Part shown: piece by piece, positions 16,847 to 30,014 of the stretch
Layout of the letters: every line of letters begins with the position of its first letter
Position numbering within the stretch: position 1 is the stretch's first letter
Assembly: GCA_029779845.1 (NCBI GenBank)
Contig: JAKOZT010000021.1
Span: 1-44,580 of the forward strand
Origin: Pseudomonadota bacterium
Lineage (GTDB): Bacteria > Pseudomonadota > Gammaproteobacteria > Burkholderiales > Burkholderiaceae_C
Reading direction: 5' to 3'
DNA: 44,580 nucleotides
Made by a program: the position numbers and the translations under genes
The notes under the pieces: model-generated
What the model was told of the DNA's origin: nothing
The model's database searches: none
What the model saw: the letters and a program-made list of their open reading frames with translations, nothing else

Positions 16847-17314
16847 ATGCTCACCCTGAACGTCAACGGCAGGACACGCAGCGTCGACGCCGAGGCCGAC
16901 ACCCCGCTGCTGTGGGTGCTGCGCGAGAACCTGCAGCTCACCGGCACCAAGTTCGGCTGCGGCATGGCGCTGTGCGGCGCCTGCACCGTGCACCTCGACG
17001 GCAAGCCGGTGCGATCGTGCTCGACGCCCCTCTCGGCGGCAGCGGGCAGGAAGGTCACCACCATCGAAGGCGTGGGCGCCACGCGCACCGGCAAGGCGGT
17101 GCAGGCTGCCTGGGCGAAGCAGGACGTGCCGCAGTGCGGCTACTGCCAGTCGGGCCAGATCATGAGCGCCTGCGCGCTGCTGGCCGACAAGAAGGCGCCC
17201 GCCGACGCCGACATCGACGCCGCGATGAGCGGCAACATCTGCCGCTGCGGCACCTACAACCAGATCCGCGCCGCGATCAAGGATGCGTCGGCGACGCTGG
17301 CGAAGGGAGCGTGA
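16847..17314 (+). CDS. Molybdenum hydroxylase small subunit, two [2Fe-2S] clusters (isoquinoline 1-oxidoreductase alpha type)
   Basis: 155 residues. The plant-ferredoxin-type cluster uses the cysteines of [17 protein letters not shown] and a later cysteine (RSCSTPL). The second, helical cluster uses [10 protein letters not shown] and [11 protein letters not shown]. This subunit moves electrons away from the Mo site of the large subunit encoded 2 bases downstream. A GGAG ribosome site is present. The family oxidises aldehydes or N-heterocycles; the substrate cannot be inferred. There is no medium (FAD) subunit nearby, as is normal for the IorAB type. Confidence 0.93.
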   Translation: MLTLNVNGRTRSVDAEADTPLLWVLRENLQLTGTKFGCGMALCGACTVHLDGKPVRSCSTPLSAAAGRKVTTIEGVGATRTGKAVQAAWAKQDVPQCGYCQSGQIMSACALLADKKAPADADIDAAMSGNICRCGTYNQIRAAIKDASATLAKGA

Positions 17315-17316
17315 CC

Positions 17317-19438
<2,122 letters not shown>

Positions 19439-19452
<14 letters not shown>

Positions 19453-22024
19453 GCGCGCCGGCCTCGGCGATGCGGCGATGCAGGTGGGCGAGCGCCTCGT
19501 CCACCTGATCCACCAGCACCAGGCACAGATCGCCCGGATTCAGCGCGGCGAGCGCACGATCGATCGCGACGAACTCGCCGCGGATCTCCTCGACCTCGCG
19601 CGTGCGCGGCGCGCCTTTCAGGCCGTCGCGCAGCAGGCCGATCACCTCGCCGTCGGCGCGGCCGCGCTGCGCGGCGTCCTGGTAGAGCAGCACGCTGTCG
19701 AAGGCCGCGCCGAGGATCTGCGTCTGCTCGCGGATGTCCTCGTCGCGGCGGTCGCCGGCGGCGCTGATCACCACGCTGCGGCGCTTGCCCGGCATCGCGT
19801 CGACCGCCGCCACCAGCGCGCGCATCGCGTCGGCGTTGTGGCCGTAGTCGGCGATCACCGTCGCGCCGCGGTAGTCCATCACGTTGAAGCGCCCGGGCGC
19901 GTTCTGCGTGTCGTTGACGAAGCTCGCCAGGCCGCTGCGCACCGCGTCGAAATGCAGGCCGCAGCCCCAGGCGGCGGCCACCGCGGCGAGCGTGTTCTCG
20001 ACCTGGAACGAGATCGTGCCGGCGCGCGTCAGCGGCACCTCGCGCAGCGGCAGCCGCGCGCGCGCCGAGCCTTCCACCGCGACGATGGCGTCGCCCTCCA
20101 CGAACACCGAGCGCCCGCCCTGCGCGCGGTGCGCCACCAGCGCGGGCAGGTGGCCGTCGACGGCGAACAGGATCACCCCGCCCGGGCAGGCCGCGGCCAT
20201 GCGCAGCGTGATCGGGTCGGCCGCGTTGAGCACCGCGAAGCCGTCCGGCGCCACGTTCTGCACGATCACGCGCTTGAGCACCGCGAGGTCTTCCACCGTG
20301 GTGATGTAGTTCAGCCCGAGGTGGTCGCCCGCGCCCATGTTGGTGACCAGGCCGACCTGGCAGCGGTCGAAGCCCAGGCCTTCGCGCAGGATGCCGCCAC
20401 GCGCGGTCTCGAGCACCGCCGCCTCGGTGTCGGGATGCGCGAGCACGTTGCGCGCGCTCTTCGGGCCGCTGCAGTCGCCGCTGTCGATCTGGTGGCCGTC
20501 GACCCACACGCCGTCGGTGTTGGTCATGCCGACCTTCAATCCGGCGGCGGCGAACAGGTGCGCGATCAGCCGCGTCACGGTGGTCTTGCCGTTGGTGCCG
20601 GTGACGGCCACCACCGGGATGCGGCCGTCCTGCCCGGCCGGGAAGAGCCGCTCGACGATCGCCTCGCCCACCGGGCGCGGCTTGCCGAAGCTCGGCGCCA
20701 GGTGCATGCGCAGCCCGGGCGCGGCGTTCACCTCGACGACGCCGCCGCGCTGCTGCTCCAGCGGCACGCCGACGTTCTCGCACACCACGTCGACGCCGCA
20801 GATCTCCAGGCCCACCATGCGCGCCGCAGCCACCGCGCGCGCCGCCACCTGCGGGTGCACGTCGTCGGTCACGTCGGTGGCGGTGCCGCCGGTGCTGAGG
20901 TTGGCGTTGTTGCGCAGCACCACGCGCTGGCCGACCGGCGGGATGGAGTCGGCCGTCAGCTCCTGCAGCTTCAGCCGCGCGAGCGCGATGTCGTCCAGGC
21001 GAATACGCGTCAGCGCGGTGGCGTGGCCGTCGCCGCGGCGCGGGTCCTGGTTCACCTTGTCGACCAGTTCGCGCACCGTGTGCCTGCCGTCGCCCACCAC
21101 GTAGGGCGGGTCGCGGCGCGCCGCGGCCACCAGCTTGTCGCCCACCACCAGCAGACGGAAGTCGTGGCCGGGCAGGAACTGCTCGACCATCACCTCGCCG
21201 ATCTCGTCGGCGGCGCGGTAGGCGGCCTCGAAATGCTCGCGGTCGACGATGTTGACGGTCACGCCCTTGCCCTGGTTGCCGTCGCGCGGCTTGACCACCA
21301 CCGGCAGCCCGAGGCTGGTCGCGGCGGCCCAGCCGTCTTCGAGGCCGTTCACCGGCCGGCCGCGCGGCACCGGCACGCCGGCGGCGGCGAGCAGGCGCTT
21401 GGTCAGGTCCTTGTCCTGCGCGATCGACTCGGCCACCGCGCCGGTGGAGTCGATCTCGGCGGCCCAGATGCGGCGCTGCCGCGCACCCCAGCCGAACTGC
21501 ACCAGGCTGCCCTCGGTGAGGCGGCGGTACGGCACGCCGCGCGCCAGCGCGGCGTTGACGATCGAGCCGGTGCTGGGGCCGAGGCGCACGTCTTCGTCGA
21601 TCCCGCGCAGCTCGGCCACCGCGCCGTCGGCATCGAAGGCCTCGCCGGCCAGCGCGGCGGCGAGCAACTGCTGCGCGCGCTCGAAGGCGAGGCGGCCGAC
21701 CTTCTCCTCGGTGTACTCGACGGCGATCTGGTAGACGCCCGCCTCCGGCGCGGCCGAAGTGCGCGAGAAGCTCACCTGGCAGCCGGCGCGCGCCTGCAGC
21801 GCGAGCGTCAGGCGCTCCAGCCAGCGCGCCAGCGGCACGCTGTCGGCGTCGCCCACCGGGCGCACCGGCGCCACCTCGGGCAGCAGCTTGCGCAGCCGCA
21901 GTTCGATCGCGTCGCCGTGGCGGATGGCGCGTTCGTGCGGCTCGCAGCGCACGATGGCCTCGATCGCCGTGTGCCGGCTCCACAGGTTGGGTCCGCGCAG
22001 CGCGCGGATGCGGGTGACTTCCAT
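19439..22024 (-). CDS. cphA: Cyanophycin synthetase with intact Mur-ligase domain
   Basis: 861 residues. Cyanophycin synthetases build the storage polymer multi-L-arginyl-poly-L-aspartate by adding Asp to the backbone (ATP-grasp domain) and Arg to its side chains (Mur-ligase-like domain). The N-domain (1 to about 160) lacks the segment with the EHVxxEL motif present in its partner. The ATP-grasp domain (about 190-460) has [16 protein letters not shown] and the metal-site [10 protein letters not shown]. The Mur domain has an intact P-loop [13 protein letters not shown] (about 474-481), [15 protein letters not shown] and the C-terminal lobe [12 protein letters not shown]. The start is 5 bases after the stop of the upstream synthetase, with no clear ribosome site, so translational coupling is likely. 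Confidence 0.95.
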
Positions 22025-22029
22025 GGTCG

Positions 22030-24195
22030 TCAGTGGGTGTCGGCAGCGGGAGGGGGGCAGGTGTGCGCGTCGAAGGTGTCGATGCCGGCGGCCAGCAGCG
22101 CCGGCGCGAGGCCGAAGGCCCAGGCCGCCGCGACGGCCGGCAGCAGCACGGGCAGTTGCCCCGCGATGGCGGTGCGCGGCACCAGCGCCTCTTCGGCCAT
22201 GCCTTCGCACAGCAGGATGCCGCCGTCGCGCGCCAGCACCGCGCGGCCGCCGGCCTCGCGGTGCGCGGCCAGCGCGGCGGCGTCGGTGGCGTAGAGCAGC
22301 ACCGCGCCGTCGCAGTACTGCGCCAGCTCGGCGATGCGCGGATCGTCGGCGTTGAGCACGCCGACGCCTTCGTCCAGCACCACGTCCATCTGCGTGCGCA
22401 GCACGCGCGGCAGACCGTCGGCGTCGCGGATGTCGTGGCGCTCGAGCGCCTCGGCGCCGTCGAGGTCCGTCACCACGCCGATGCGGCAGCGGTCGTACAC
22501 CAGGCCCTGGTCGAGGATGGTGGCGGCGTCGTTCTCGAACACCGCCGCGTCGATGTCGCGGTTCAGCAGCAGCCGCTCGGCCAGCGCGCCCTCGGTGGCG
22601 TCGCGGTCGTCGACGCGGCGCGTGCCGAGGAAGAGCCCGCCGCGGCAGGCCAGCCCGACCTGCCGGCCGGAGAGCTGCAGCAGCCAGGCCACCAGGCGCG
22701 CGATGCGCCGGGTGTCGCCGCCGCCTGCGATGCCGATGAGGGGGATGCGGCCGTCGTCGCCGGGCGGGAACAGGTGGTCGACGATCGCCTTGCCGACCGG
22801 CCGCGGCGAGCCCACCGCCGGCTTCAGGTGCGACAGCAGCCCCGGCCCGGCGTTGACCTCCACCACCGCCGCCTGCTGGCCGGCGAGCGGCCGGGAGATA
22901 TCCTGCGCCACCAGGTCGACACCCGAAATGTCCAGCCCGATGGTGCGCGCCGCCAGCGAGGCGATGCGCGCGAAGTCGGGGTGGACTTCGTCGGTGCAGT
23001 CGATCGCGACGTTGCCGTTGCGCTGGATCAGCACGCGGCGCGCGGCGGCCGGCACGTCGTCGGCGCCCAGGCCCTGGCGGCGCAGGTCGGCGACGATCGC
23101 GCCGTCCTCGCGCACGTCGATGCGGCCGAGCGGGTGGTCTTCGGTCTCGCCGCGGCGCGGGTCGCTGTTGAGCTGCGCCTCGACGAGCTGCGCCACCGTC
23201 TGGCGGCCGTCGCCGGTCACCCAGGCGGCCTCGCCGCGCGCGGCGGCCACCAGCTGGCCGCCCACGACCAGCAGGCGGTGCTCGTCGCCGGGGATGTAGC
23301 GCTCGACGATGACCTCGCTGCCCTCGGTCTCGGCCAGCGCCCAGGCGGCCTCGACCTGCTCGCGCGTGGCCAGGTCCAGCGTGACGCCGCGGCCGTGGTT
23401 GCCGTCGCTGGGCTTGACGGCCACCGGCAGGCCGATCGCCTCGGCCGCATCCCAGGCCTCGGCCGCGCTGGCGGCGATACGGCCCTCGGGCACCGGCACG
23501 CCGACGGCGGCGATCAGGCGCTTGGTCAGGTCCTTGTCGCGCGCGATGCCCTCGGCGATCGCGCTGGTGCGGTCGGTCTCGGCGGTCCAGATGCGGTGCT
23601 GGCGGTTGCCGTGGCCGAGCTGCACCAGGTTGCCTTCGTTCAGGCGCAGGTGCGGAATGCGCCGGTCGGTGGCCGAGGCGACGATGTGCGCCGTGCTCGG
23701 GCCGAGGTAGGCGCGGTCGATCGCGTCGCGCACCGCCTGCACCGCGGCGGGAACGTCGGTGGGCCGGCCGTTGATCACGTCCATCAGCACGCGGTGGCCG
23801 TTCTCCAGCGCGCAGCGCGCCACCGCCTCGTCACGGGCGCGGAACACCATTCGATACACACCCGTCTTCGAGGTGCTGCGCGTCTGGCCGAAGCCGGTGG
23901 GCATGCCGGCGAGGTTGAGCAGCTCGATGACGACGTGCTCCAGCACGTGGCCCATCCAGGTGCCTTCGTTCAGCCGCTGCAGGAAGCCGCCGCGCTCGCC
24001 GACGCCGCAGTGGTGCTCCTCCAGCGCCGGCAGCGCGGCGGTGAGGCGCGCCACGAAGCCGGGCAGGCGGTCGGAGGGGTGCTGCTCCAGTTCGCCCAGA
24101 TCGAGCCAGACCTCCAGCGCGGCGCGGTAGGTCCAGAGGTTGGGGCCGCGCAGGTAGGTCACGCGCAGCAGGCGGATGTCGTCGAAGGTGCTCAT
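22030..24195 (-). CDS. Second cyanophycin synthetase-like protein, Mur domain degenerate
   Basis: 721 residues, about 140 shorter than its neighbour. The N-domain is complete and has [15 protein letters not shown] (78-92), a His/Glu cluster like the one described as a cryptic hydrolase or primer-making site in some cyanophycin synthetases. The ATP-grasp domain looks intact ([15 protein letters not shown] and [11 protein letters not shown]). In the Mur-like part the P-loop is replaced by [13 protein letters not shown] (about 485-495), without the GKT/S lysine, and the C-terminal lobe is missing. It may therefore make only one of the two bonds. Two linked cyanophycin synthetase genes are known in Cupriavidus (CphA and CphA'). 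This gene is upstream in the pair and divergent from the ABC exporter. Confidence 0.9.
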   Translation of the reverse strand: MSTFDDIRLLRVTYLRGPNLWTYRAALEVWLDLGELEQHPSDRLPGFVARLTAALPALEEHHCGVGERGGFLQRLNEGTWMGHVLEHVVIELLNLAGMPTGFGQTRSTSKTGVYRMVFRARDEAVARCALENGHRVLMDVINGRPTDVPAAVQAVRDAIDRAYLGPSTAHIVASATDRRIPHLRLNEGNLVQLGHGNRQHRIWTAETDRTSAIAEGIARDKDLTKRLIAAVGVPVPEGRIAASAAEAWDAAEAIGLPVAVKPSDGNHGRGVTLDLATREQVEAAWALAETEGSEVIVERYIPGDEHRLLVVGGQLVAAARGEAAWVTGDGRQTVAQLVEAQLNSDPRRGETEDHPLGRIDVREDGAIVADLRRQGLGADDVPAAARRVLIQRNGNVAIDCTDEVHPDFARIASLAARTIGLDISGVDLVAQDISRPLAGQQAAVVEVNAGPGLLSHLKPAVGSPRPVGKAIVDHLFPPGDDGRIPLIGIAGGGDTRRIARLVAWLLQLSGRQVGLACRGGLFLGTRRVDDRDATEGALAERLLLNRDIDAAVFENDAATILDQGLVYDRCRIGVVTDLDGAEALERHDIRDADGLPRVLRTQMDVVLDEGVGVLNADDPRIAELAQYCDGAVLLYATDAAALAAHREAGGRAVLARDGGILLCEGMAEEALVPRTAIAGQLPVLLPAVAAAWAFGLAPALLAAGIDTFDAHTCPPPAADTH

Positions 24196-24308
24196 CGGTG
24201 GGGTGCGGCAGCGGAGTCCGGCGCAAAGCGGATTATTCGCGCCTTCGGTCGGCGTGCCGGCCGGGCCTTGCGTTACGCGACAATCGCGCGCTCACGCCGC
24301 CCCGACAC
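24196..24308. promoter_or_regulatory. Divergent promoter region between cyanophycin synthetases and ABC exporter
   Basis: 113 bases. On the minus strand GAATAAT (about 24232-24238) could be a -10 for the synthetase pair. On the plus strand GACAAT lies near 24278. Neither start codon has a recognisable Shine-Dalgarno. Confidence 0.35.
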
Positions 24309-26552
24309 ATGCCTTCATCCGACTCGTCTCCTGTTCTCGTCGATCCGGCGGCTGTCCTCGATCCCGCGCCGCTGGAGCCCGCAGAAAACGCGCTGGCCGG
24401 CCTGGACGTTGACCTGGACGATGCCGACCGCTTCGGCGCCGGCCGCGTCGTGCTGACCGAGCGCCGACTGCTGGCGCGCGCCGCAGGCGAGGCCGGGTGG
24501 CGCAGCTGGCCTCTGGACGGGCGGCTGAGCCTGCAGCACGCCGACCACGGCGGCGTCGGCCAGCTCTCGCTACACGACGAGCACGCGCGCCTGGCGCTGT
24601 GGCGCTACACGCTGGGCGCCGACCCGGCGGCGCTCAGGCTGCTCGCGGCGTTCGAGCGCCAGCGCGCGCGCCTGATCGACGGCGAGCGCGAGGCCGACGA
24701 AGCCGCCGAGGAAGAAGCCACCGACTTCGCCGCCGAGTCGCCGACGCCGCCGTCGACCTGGGTGCTGCTGCGCCTGTCGCGCTTCGCCAGGCCCTACCGC
24801 TGGCAGCTGCTGCTCGGCTTCGCGCTGATGCTGATCTCGACGGCCGCCTCGCTGGTGCCGCCCTACCTGACCATCCCGCTGATGGACGAGGTGCTGATCC
24901 CCTACCAGAACGGCAAGGCGATCGACACCACGCTGGTGTGGCTGCTGCTGTCGGGCCTGCTCGGCGCCGCGCTGGTGGCCTGGGCCCTGGGCTGGTGGCG
25001 CACCTGGCTGCTGGCGCTGGTCAGCGAGCGCATCGGCGCCGATCTGCGCACCGCCACCTTCGATCACCTGCTGCAGCTCAGCCTCGACTACTTCGGCAGC
25101 AAGCGCACCGGCGACCTGATGTCGCGCATCGGCAGCGAATCCGACCGCATCTGCGTGTTCCTGTCCCTGCACGCGCTCGACTTCGCCACCGACGTGCTGA
25201 TGATCGGCATGACGGCGGTGATCCTGTTCAACATCAACCCCTCGCTGGCGCTGGTGACGCTGCTGCCGCTGCCCTTCATCGCCTGGATGATCCACCTGGT
25301 GCGCGACCGGCTGCGCACCGGCTTCGAGAAGATCGACCGCGTCTGGGGCGAGGTCACCAGCGTGCTGGCCGACACGATTCCCGGCATCCGCGTGGTGAAA
25401 GCCTTCGCGCAGGAGAAGCGCGAGGCCGAGCGCTTCCGCCGCGCGAACCGCCACAACCTCGAAGTGAACGACCGGCTCAACAAGACCTGGAGCCTGTTCT
25501 CGCCGACCGTCTCGCTGCTCACCGAAGTCGGCCTGCTGGTGGTGTGGGCCTTCGGCATCTGGCTGGTCAGCCGCAACCGCATCACGGTGGGCGTGCTGAC
25601 CGCCTTCATCGCCTACATCGGGCGCTTCTACGGCCGGCTCGATTCGATGAGCCGCATCGTCTCGGTGACGCAGAAGGCGGCCGCCGGCGCCAAGCGCATC
25701 TTCGACATCCTCGACCACGTCTCCAACGTGCCCGAGCCGGCGCAGCCGGTGAAGATCGCCCGCCTGCAAGGCAGCCTGACGCTGCAGGGCGTGGGCTTCC
25801 GCTACGGCAGCCGCGCGGTGATCCGCGGGCTCGATCTGGACATCCGCCCCGGCGAGATGATCGGCCTGGTCGGCCACAGCGGCTCGGGCAAGAGCACGCT
25901 GGTGAACCTGATCTGCCGCTTCTACGACGTGACCGACGGCGCGATCAAGGTCGACGGCGTCGACCTGCGCCGCCTGCGCGTGGCCGACTACCGGCGCCAC
26001 ATCGGCCTCGTGCTGCAGGAGCCGTTCCTGTTCTTTGGCACCGTCGCGGAGAACATCGCCTACGGCAAGCCCGACGCGACGCGCGAGGAGATCGTCGCCG
26101 CGGCGCGCGCCGCGCATGCACACGAGTTCATCCTGCGCCTGCCGCACGGCTACGACTCGCTGGTGGGCGAGCGCGGCCAGGGCCTGTCGGGCGGCGAGCG
26201 CCAGCGCATCTCGATCGCGCGCGCGCTGCTGATCGACCCGCGCATCCTGATCCTCGACGAGGCCACCTCCTCGGTGGACACCGAGACTGAGAAGGAAATC
26301 CAGAAGGCGCTCGACAACCTGGTGCAGGGGCGCACGACGATAGCCATCGCGCACCGGCTGTCGACGCTGCGCCGCGCCGACCGCCTCGTGGTGATGGACC
26401 GCGGCCGCGTGGTGGAGGTCGGCACGCACGACGAGCTGCTGGCGCGCCAGGGCGCCTACTGGCGGCTCTACGAGGCGCAGGCACGCCAGGTCGACACCGA
26501 AGACGCGGCGCCGGCGCCGGTGGTCACGGCCGAGCGCGAGGAGGTGCGATGA
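24309..26552 (+). CDS. ABC exporter (TMD-NBD fusion) of the cyanophycin-associated type
   Basis: 747 residues. An unusual N-terminal region of about 140 residues comes first: [14 protein letters not shown] and [19 protein letters not shown] suggest a small beta-rich, PH-like domain, and an acidic stretch ([14 protein letters not shown]) follows. Next is a type I exporter membrane domain with six helices (about 150-440) and an ATPase domain with Walker [10 protein letters not shown], signature [16 protein letters not shown], Walker [11 protein letters not shown] and H-loop IAHRLST. One chain would form a homodimer. It is divergent from two cyanophycin synthetases and translationally coupled to a DUF1854 gene, an arrangement I recall being annotated as cyanophycin metabolism-associated. 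What it transports is not known. Confidence 0.9.
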   Translation: MPSSDSSPVLVDPAAVLDPAPLEPAENALAGLDVDLDDADRFGAGRVVLTERRLLARAAGEAGWRSWPLDGRLSLQHADHGGVGQLSLHDEHARLALWRYTLGADPAALRLLAAFERQRARLIDGEREADEAAEEEATDFAAESPTPPSTWVLLRLSRFARPYRWQLLLGFALMLISTAASLVPPYLTIPLMDEVLIPYQNGKAIDTTLVWLLLSGLLGAALVAWALGWWRTWLLALVSERIGADLRTATFDHLLQLSLDYFGSKRTGDLMSRIGSESDRICVFLSLHALDFATDVLMIGMTAVILFNINPSLALVTLLPLPFIAWMIHLVRDRLRTGFEKIDRVWGEVTSVLADTIPGIRVVKAFAQEKREAERFRRANRHNLEVNDRLNKTWSLFSPTVSLLTEVGLLVVWAFGIWLVSRNRITVGVLTAFIAYIGRFYGRLDSMSRIVSVTQKAAAGAKRIFDILDHVSNVPEPAQPVKIARLQGSLTLQGVGFRYGSRAVIRGLDLDIRPGEMIGLVGHSGSGKSTLVNLICRFYDVTDGAIKVDGVDLRRLRVADYRRHIGLVLQEPFLFFGTVAENIAYGKPDATREEIVAAARAAHAHEFILRLPHGYDSLVGERGQGLSGGERQRISIARALLIDPRILILDEATSSVDTETEKEIQKALDNLVQGRTTIAIAHRLSTLRRADRLVVMDRGRVVEVGTHDELLARQGAYWRLYEAQARQVDTEDAAPAPVVTAEREEVR

Positions 26553-27004
26553 AACTGAGCCGCGACGCCCACGGGCGCCTGGTGCTGCGCGATGCCGACG
26601 GGGCCGAGCACGTCGGCGTGCTGCCGGTGCGCGCCTTTCCGCTCTCCGACCCCGGCGGCGCGATCTCGCTGGTGGGCAGCGACGGCCGCGAGCGGCTGTG
26701 GATCGCTTCGCCCGCCGACCTGCCCGCGCCGGCACGCGCGCTGCTCGAGGAAGAACTGGCGCGGCGCGAATTCGCGCCGGTGATAGCGCAGCTGGTCGAG
26801 GTCTCGACCTTCGCGACGCCCAGCACCTGGACGGTGCGCACCGACCGCGGCGACACGCAGCTGGTGCTCAAGGGCGAAGAGGACATCCGCCGCCTCGGCG
26901 GCTCGGCGCTGCTGGTGACCGACAGCCACGGGGTCGGCTACCGCATCCCCGATCCGCGCGCGCTCGACAAGCGCTCGAAGCGCCTGCTCGAACGCTTCCT
27001 CTGA
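26549..27004 (+). CDS. DUF1854 protein, cyanophycin-associated
   Basis: 151 residues, soluble, no signal peptide. The ATGA overlap with the ABC gene and a strong GAGGAGGTG site (26538-26546) show tight co-expression. Features are LRDADGAEHVGVLPVRAFPLSDP, SDGRERLWI, EFAPVIAQLVEVSTFATPSTWTV and a C-terminal GYRIPDPRALDKRSKRLLERFL. The family has no established function. In this context it may be a regulator or accessory subunit of the exporter. The stop abuts the stop of the convergent dehydrogenase gene. Confidence 0.85.
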   Translation: MKLSRDAHGRLVLRDADGAEHVGVLPVRAFPLSDPGGAISLVGSDGRERLWIASPADLPAPARALLEEELARREFAPVIAQLVEVSTFATPSTWTVRTDRGDTQLVLKGEEDIRRLGGSALLVTDSHGVGYRIPDPRALDKRSKRLLERFL

Positions 27005-27994
27005 CTATCGCTTCAGCGGCAGCACCTGCGGATTGACCGGCGTCGGCGGCACGGCGCCGGTCAGCGCGGCGATCAGGTTGTCGACCGCCAGCGACGCCAT
27101 CGCGCGCCGCGTGGCCACCGTCGCGCTGGCGATGTGCGGCGTCAGCACGACGTTGGGCACGCTCAGCAGGTCGGGATGCACTTTCGGTTCGCCTTCGAAC
27201 ACGTCCAGCCCCGCGGCCGCGATGCGGCGCTCGCGCAGCGCGGCGGCCAGCGCCGCGTCGTCGACCACGCCGCCGCGCGCGATGTTGGTCAGCGTGGCCG
27301 TGGGCTTCATCAGCGCCAGTTCGGCCGCGGCTATCGCGTGGTGGCTGGCGGGCGAATACGGCACGACGATCACGAGGTGGTCGCTCTCGCGCAGCAGCGC
27401 TTCCTTGCTCACGTAGCGCGCGCCGATCGGCGCTTCCAGTTCGGGCGCGAGCCGGCTGCGGTTGTGATAGATCACCTTCATGCCGAAGCCGAGCGCACCG
27501 CGCTTCGCGACCGCCTGGCCGATGCGGCCCATGCCCAGGATGCCCAGCGTGGCGCCGTGCACGTCGCTGCCGGCGAACATGTCGTAGGCCCATTTCGTCC
27601 ACTCGCCGCGGCGCAGGAAATGTTCGCCCTCGGCGATGCGCCGCGCCGTGGCCATCATCAGCGCGAAGCCGAAGTCGGCGGTGGTCTCGGTCAGCACGTC
27701 GGGCGTGTTGGTGGCGAGCACGCCGCGCGCGTTGCAGGCGTCGACGTCGATGTTGTTGTAGCCCACCGCCATGTTGCACACGGCGCGCAGCTGCGGGTTG
27801 GCGTCCAGCACCTCGGCGTCGATGCGCTCGCTGCCGGTGATGAAGGCGCCGGCCTTGCCGGCGAGCTTCGCGCTCAGCTCGGCCTTGGTGAAGATGCGGT
27901 CGGCCGGGTTGTCCTCGACCTCGAAATGCGCGCGCAGGCGATCGACGATGTCGGGGAAGGCGGCGCGCGCGACGAGCACGGCGGGGCGGGTCAT
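27005..27994 (-). CDS. D-2-hydroxyacid dehydrogenase (glyoxylate/hydroxypyruvate/2-ketogluconate reductase type)
   Basis: 329 residues. A NAD(P)-binding Rossmann core has GILGMGRIGQAVAKR. The catalytic residues are the Arg in NIARGGVVDD, the Glu in DVFEGEP and the His in LTPHIASAT, and the substrate loop is NMAVGYNNIDVDAC. This fits the GhrB/TkrA group that reduces glyoxylate, hydroxypyruvate or 2-ketogluconate; which one is not decided. GGAG precedes the ATG. The gene lies 20 bases after the antiporter and appears to be the last of a five-gene operon. Confidence 0.9.
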   Translation of the reverse strand: MTRPAVLVARAAFPDIVDRLRAHFEVEDNPADRIFTKAELSAKLAGKAGAFITGSERIDAEVLDANPQLRAVCNMAVGYNNIDVDACNARGVLATNTPDVLTETTADFGFALMMATARRIAEGEHFLRRGEWTKWAYDMFAGSDVHGATLGILGMGRIGQAVAKRGALGFGMKVIYHNRSRLAPELEAPIGARYVSKEALLRESDHLVIVVPYSPASHHAIAAAELALMKPTATLTNIARGGVVDDAALAAALRERRIAAAGLDVFEGEPKVHPDLLSVPNVVLTPHIASATVATRRAMASLAVDNLIAALTGAVPPTPVNPQVLPLKR

Positions 27995-28014
27995 GGTCTT
28001 GTCTCCTTTCGAAT

Positions 28015-29313
28015 TCAGCGGAACCAGATGAAGGTCATCACGGCGAACAGCGGCAGCAGGATGCTGCACGACCAGAGCATGTAGCCGAAGAAGCCCGGCA
28101 TGCGGATGCCGCGGTCTTCTGCGATCGCCTTGATCATGAAGTTGGGCGCGTTGCCGATGTAGGTGAGCGCGCCCATGAACACCGAGCCGGCCGAGATGGC
28201 GGCCAGCGTCGGCGCCAGCGTGCTCATCAGCGTGGGCGCGTCGCCGCCGGCGAGGTTGAAGAACACCAGGTAGGTCGGCGCGTTGTCGAGGAAGGCGCTG
28301 AGCACGCCGCTGGCCCAGAAGTAGGCCGCCGGCAGCGGCTGCCCGTCGGCGCCGGCGACGGCGCGCGCCACCGCGGCGAACGCGCCCGCCTCGCCGGCCT
28401 GCAGCATCGCCAGCACCGGGATCATCGTCAGGAAGATGCCGGCGAAGAGCTTGGCGACTTCCTGCATCGGCGCCCACGAGAACTGGTTGGCCTCGCGCAC
28501 CGCGCGCGGCGTGATCGCCAGCGAGACGAGGGTAAGCAGCGCCAGCCCCGCGTCGCGCAGCCACGCGGGCAGTGCGCCGCCCGCCAGCACCAGCGCGACG
28601 ATCGCCGCCAGCGGCAGCAGGTTGATCGCGCCGTCCAGGCCGAAGCGCGGCGTGCCGGGCGTCGGGTGTTGCGGCAGCACGCCTTCCTGGCGGTAGCACC
28701 AGCGGTCGATCGCGAAGAACAGCGCCAGCAGCGCGCCGAGCAGGAACAGCGTCTCGGGGAAGAGGTGGCGCAGCGTCCAGAAGAACGCCACGCCCTGCAG
28801 GTAGCCGAGGAACAGCGGCGGGTCGCCCAGCGGCGTCAGCGAGCCGCCGGCGTTGCCGACGATGAAGATGAAGAACACGATCACGTGCACGACGCGGCGG
28901 CGGTTGTGATTGGCGCGGATCAGCGGGCGGATCAGCAGCATCGAAGCGCCGGTGGTGCCCATCACGCTGGCCAGCAGCGCGCCGGCGGCCAGCAGCGCGG
29001 TGTTCAGCGCCGGGCGGCCGTGCAGGTTGCCGCGCAGGTGGATGCCGCCGGCGGCGGTGTACAGCGCGGTGAGCAGCACGATGAAGGGGATGTACTCCCC
29101 CCCCAGCGTGTGCAGCAGCGCGCCGCCGGCCGCGCCCGCGCCGAAGACCGCCGCACAGGGCAGCAGGAAGGCGAGCGCCCAGCCGAGCGCGATCTTGCCG
29201 TGGTGGTGGTGCCAGGCCCTGGGCGCGGCCAGCGGCATCAGCGCAATCGACAGCAGCATGCCGGCGAAGGGCAGGCCCCAGGCCGCCGACAGCGCCGCGC
29301 CGTCGACCGTCAT
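28015..29313 (-). CDS. Sodium:proton antiporter / CitM-like ion transporter
   Basis: 432 residues, 11-13 membrane segments, of the ion-transporter superfamily (CitMHS/NhaD-like). Marks are MGTTGASMLLIRPLIRAN, FIVGNAGGSLTPLGDPPLF and the second repeat ASGVLSAFLDNAPTYLVF, both halves carrying the family's re-entrant-loop motifs. It overlaps the nitroreductase stop by 4 bases (ATGA). The substrate could be Na+/H+ or a carboxylate; genome pipelines usually call this group sodium:proton antiporter. The presence of a 2-hydroxyacid dehydrogenase next door makes an organic acid worth considering. Confidence 0.85.
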   Translation of the reverse strand: MTVDGAALSAAWGLPFAGMLLSIALMPLAAPRAWHHHHGKIALGWALAFLLPCAAVFGAGAAGGALLHTLGGEYIPFIVLLTALYTAAGGIHLRGNLHGRPALNTALLAAGALLASVMGTTGASMLLIRPLIRANHNRRRVVHVIVFFIFIVGNAGGSLTPLGDPPLFLGYLQGVAFFWTLRHLFPETLFLLGALLALFFAIDRWCYRQEGVLPQHPTPGTPRFGLDGAINLLPLAAIVALVLAGGALPAWLRDAGLALLTLVSLAITPRAVREANQFSWAPMQEVAKLFAGIFLTMIPVLAMLQAGEAGAFAAVARAVAGADGQPLPAAYFWASGVLSAFLDNAPTYLVFFNLAGGDAPTLMSTLAPTLAAISAGSVFMGALTYIGNAPNFMIKAIAEDRGIRMPGFFGYMLWSCSILLPLFAVMTFIWFR

Positions 29314-30014
29314 GCGTGGAAGCGCGCGAAGCCCTCGACCGGCTCGCGCTCGGTGACCAGCGTGTTCTCGATCGCGTCCGGGTCGGCGTGGCCGAGCGAC
29401 ATGCCGCACACCACCATCTCGTCGGCGCCCAGGCCGAGCTGCTGTTCGATGATGCGGTGGAACTGCGTGAAGGCCGCCTGCGGGCAGGTGTCGAGCCCGC
29501 GCGCGCGCGCCGCCACCATCACGCTTTGCAGGAACATGCCGTAGTCGAGCCAGCTGCCTTGCTGCATCACGCGGTCGATCGTGAAGATCAGGCCCACCGG
29601 CGCGTCGAAGAAGGCGTAGTTGCGGCCGTGCTGCGCGTGCATGCGCTCCTTGTCGGTCTTGCCGATGCCGAGCAGCCCGTACAGATCCCAGCCGACCTTG
29701 CGGCGCCGGTCGATGTAGGGCGAGCGCCATTCGGTCGGGTAGTAGGCGTACTGCTCGCTGTGGGTGGCGCGCTCGGCCGGGTCGTCGAAGGCGGCCTGGA
29801 TCGCGGCGCTGAGGCGCTCCTTGGCGGCGCCGGTCAGCACGTGCACCTTCCACGGCTGGGTGTTGGTGCCCGAGGGCGCGCGCGCGGCGACGCGCAGGAT
29901 GTCGACGATGGTGTCCTGCGGCACCGGCGTGTCCAGGAACGCGCGGATCGAGCGGCGCGAGGTGATGGCCGCGTCGACGATGGCGACGGCTTGCGTGGCG
30001 GTGGTGTCGGTCAT
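29310..30014 (-). CDS. Nitroreductase family FMN oxidoreductase
   Basis: 234 residues. The FMN phosphate-binding start TSRRSIRAF, the loop [18 protein letters not shown] and the C-terminal [13 protein letters not shown] are typical of the NfnB/RdxA-like fold. A homodimer that uses NAD(P)H to reduce nitro compounds, quinones or enones is expected; the physiological substrate is unknown. It overlaps both neighbours by 4 bases. Confidence 0.9.
   Translation of the reverse strand: MTDTTATQAVAIVDAAITSRRSIRAFLDTPVPQDTIVDILRVAARAPSGTNTQPWKVHVLTGAAKERLSAAIQAAFDDPAERATHSEQYAYYPTEWRSPYIDRRRKVGWDLYGLLGIGKTDKERMHAQHGRNYAFFDAPVGLIFTIDRVMQQGSWLDYGMFLQSVMVAARARGLDTCPQAAFTQFHRIIEQQLGLGADEMVVCGMSLGHADPDAIENTLVTEREPVEGFARFHA

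Noticed and set aside
22030..24195. The 721-residue cyanophycin synthetase as a pseudogene.
   Set aside because: The frame is uninterrupted, the ATP-grasp and N-domain motifs are conserved, and it is tightly coupled to the next gene; loss looks domain-specific rather than decay.
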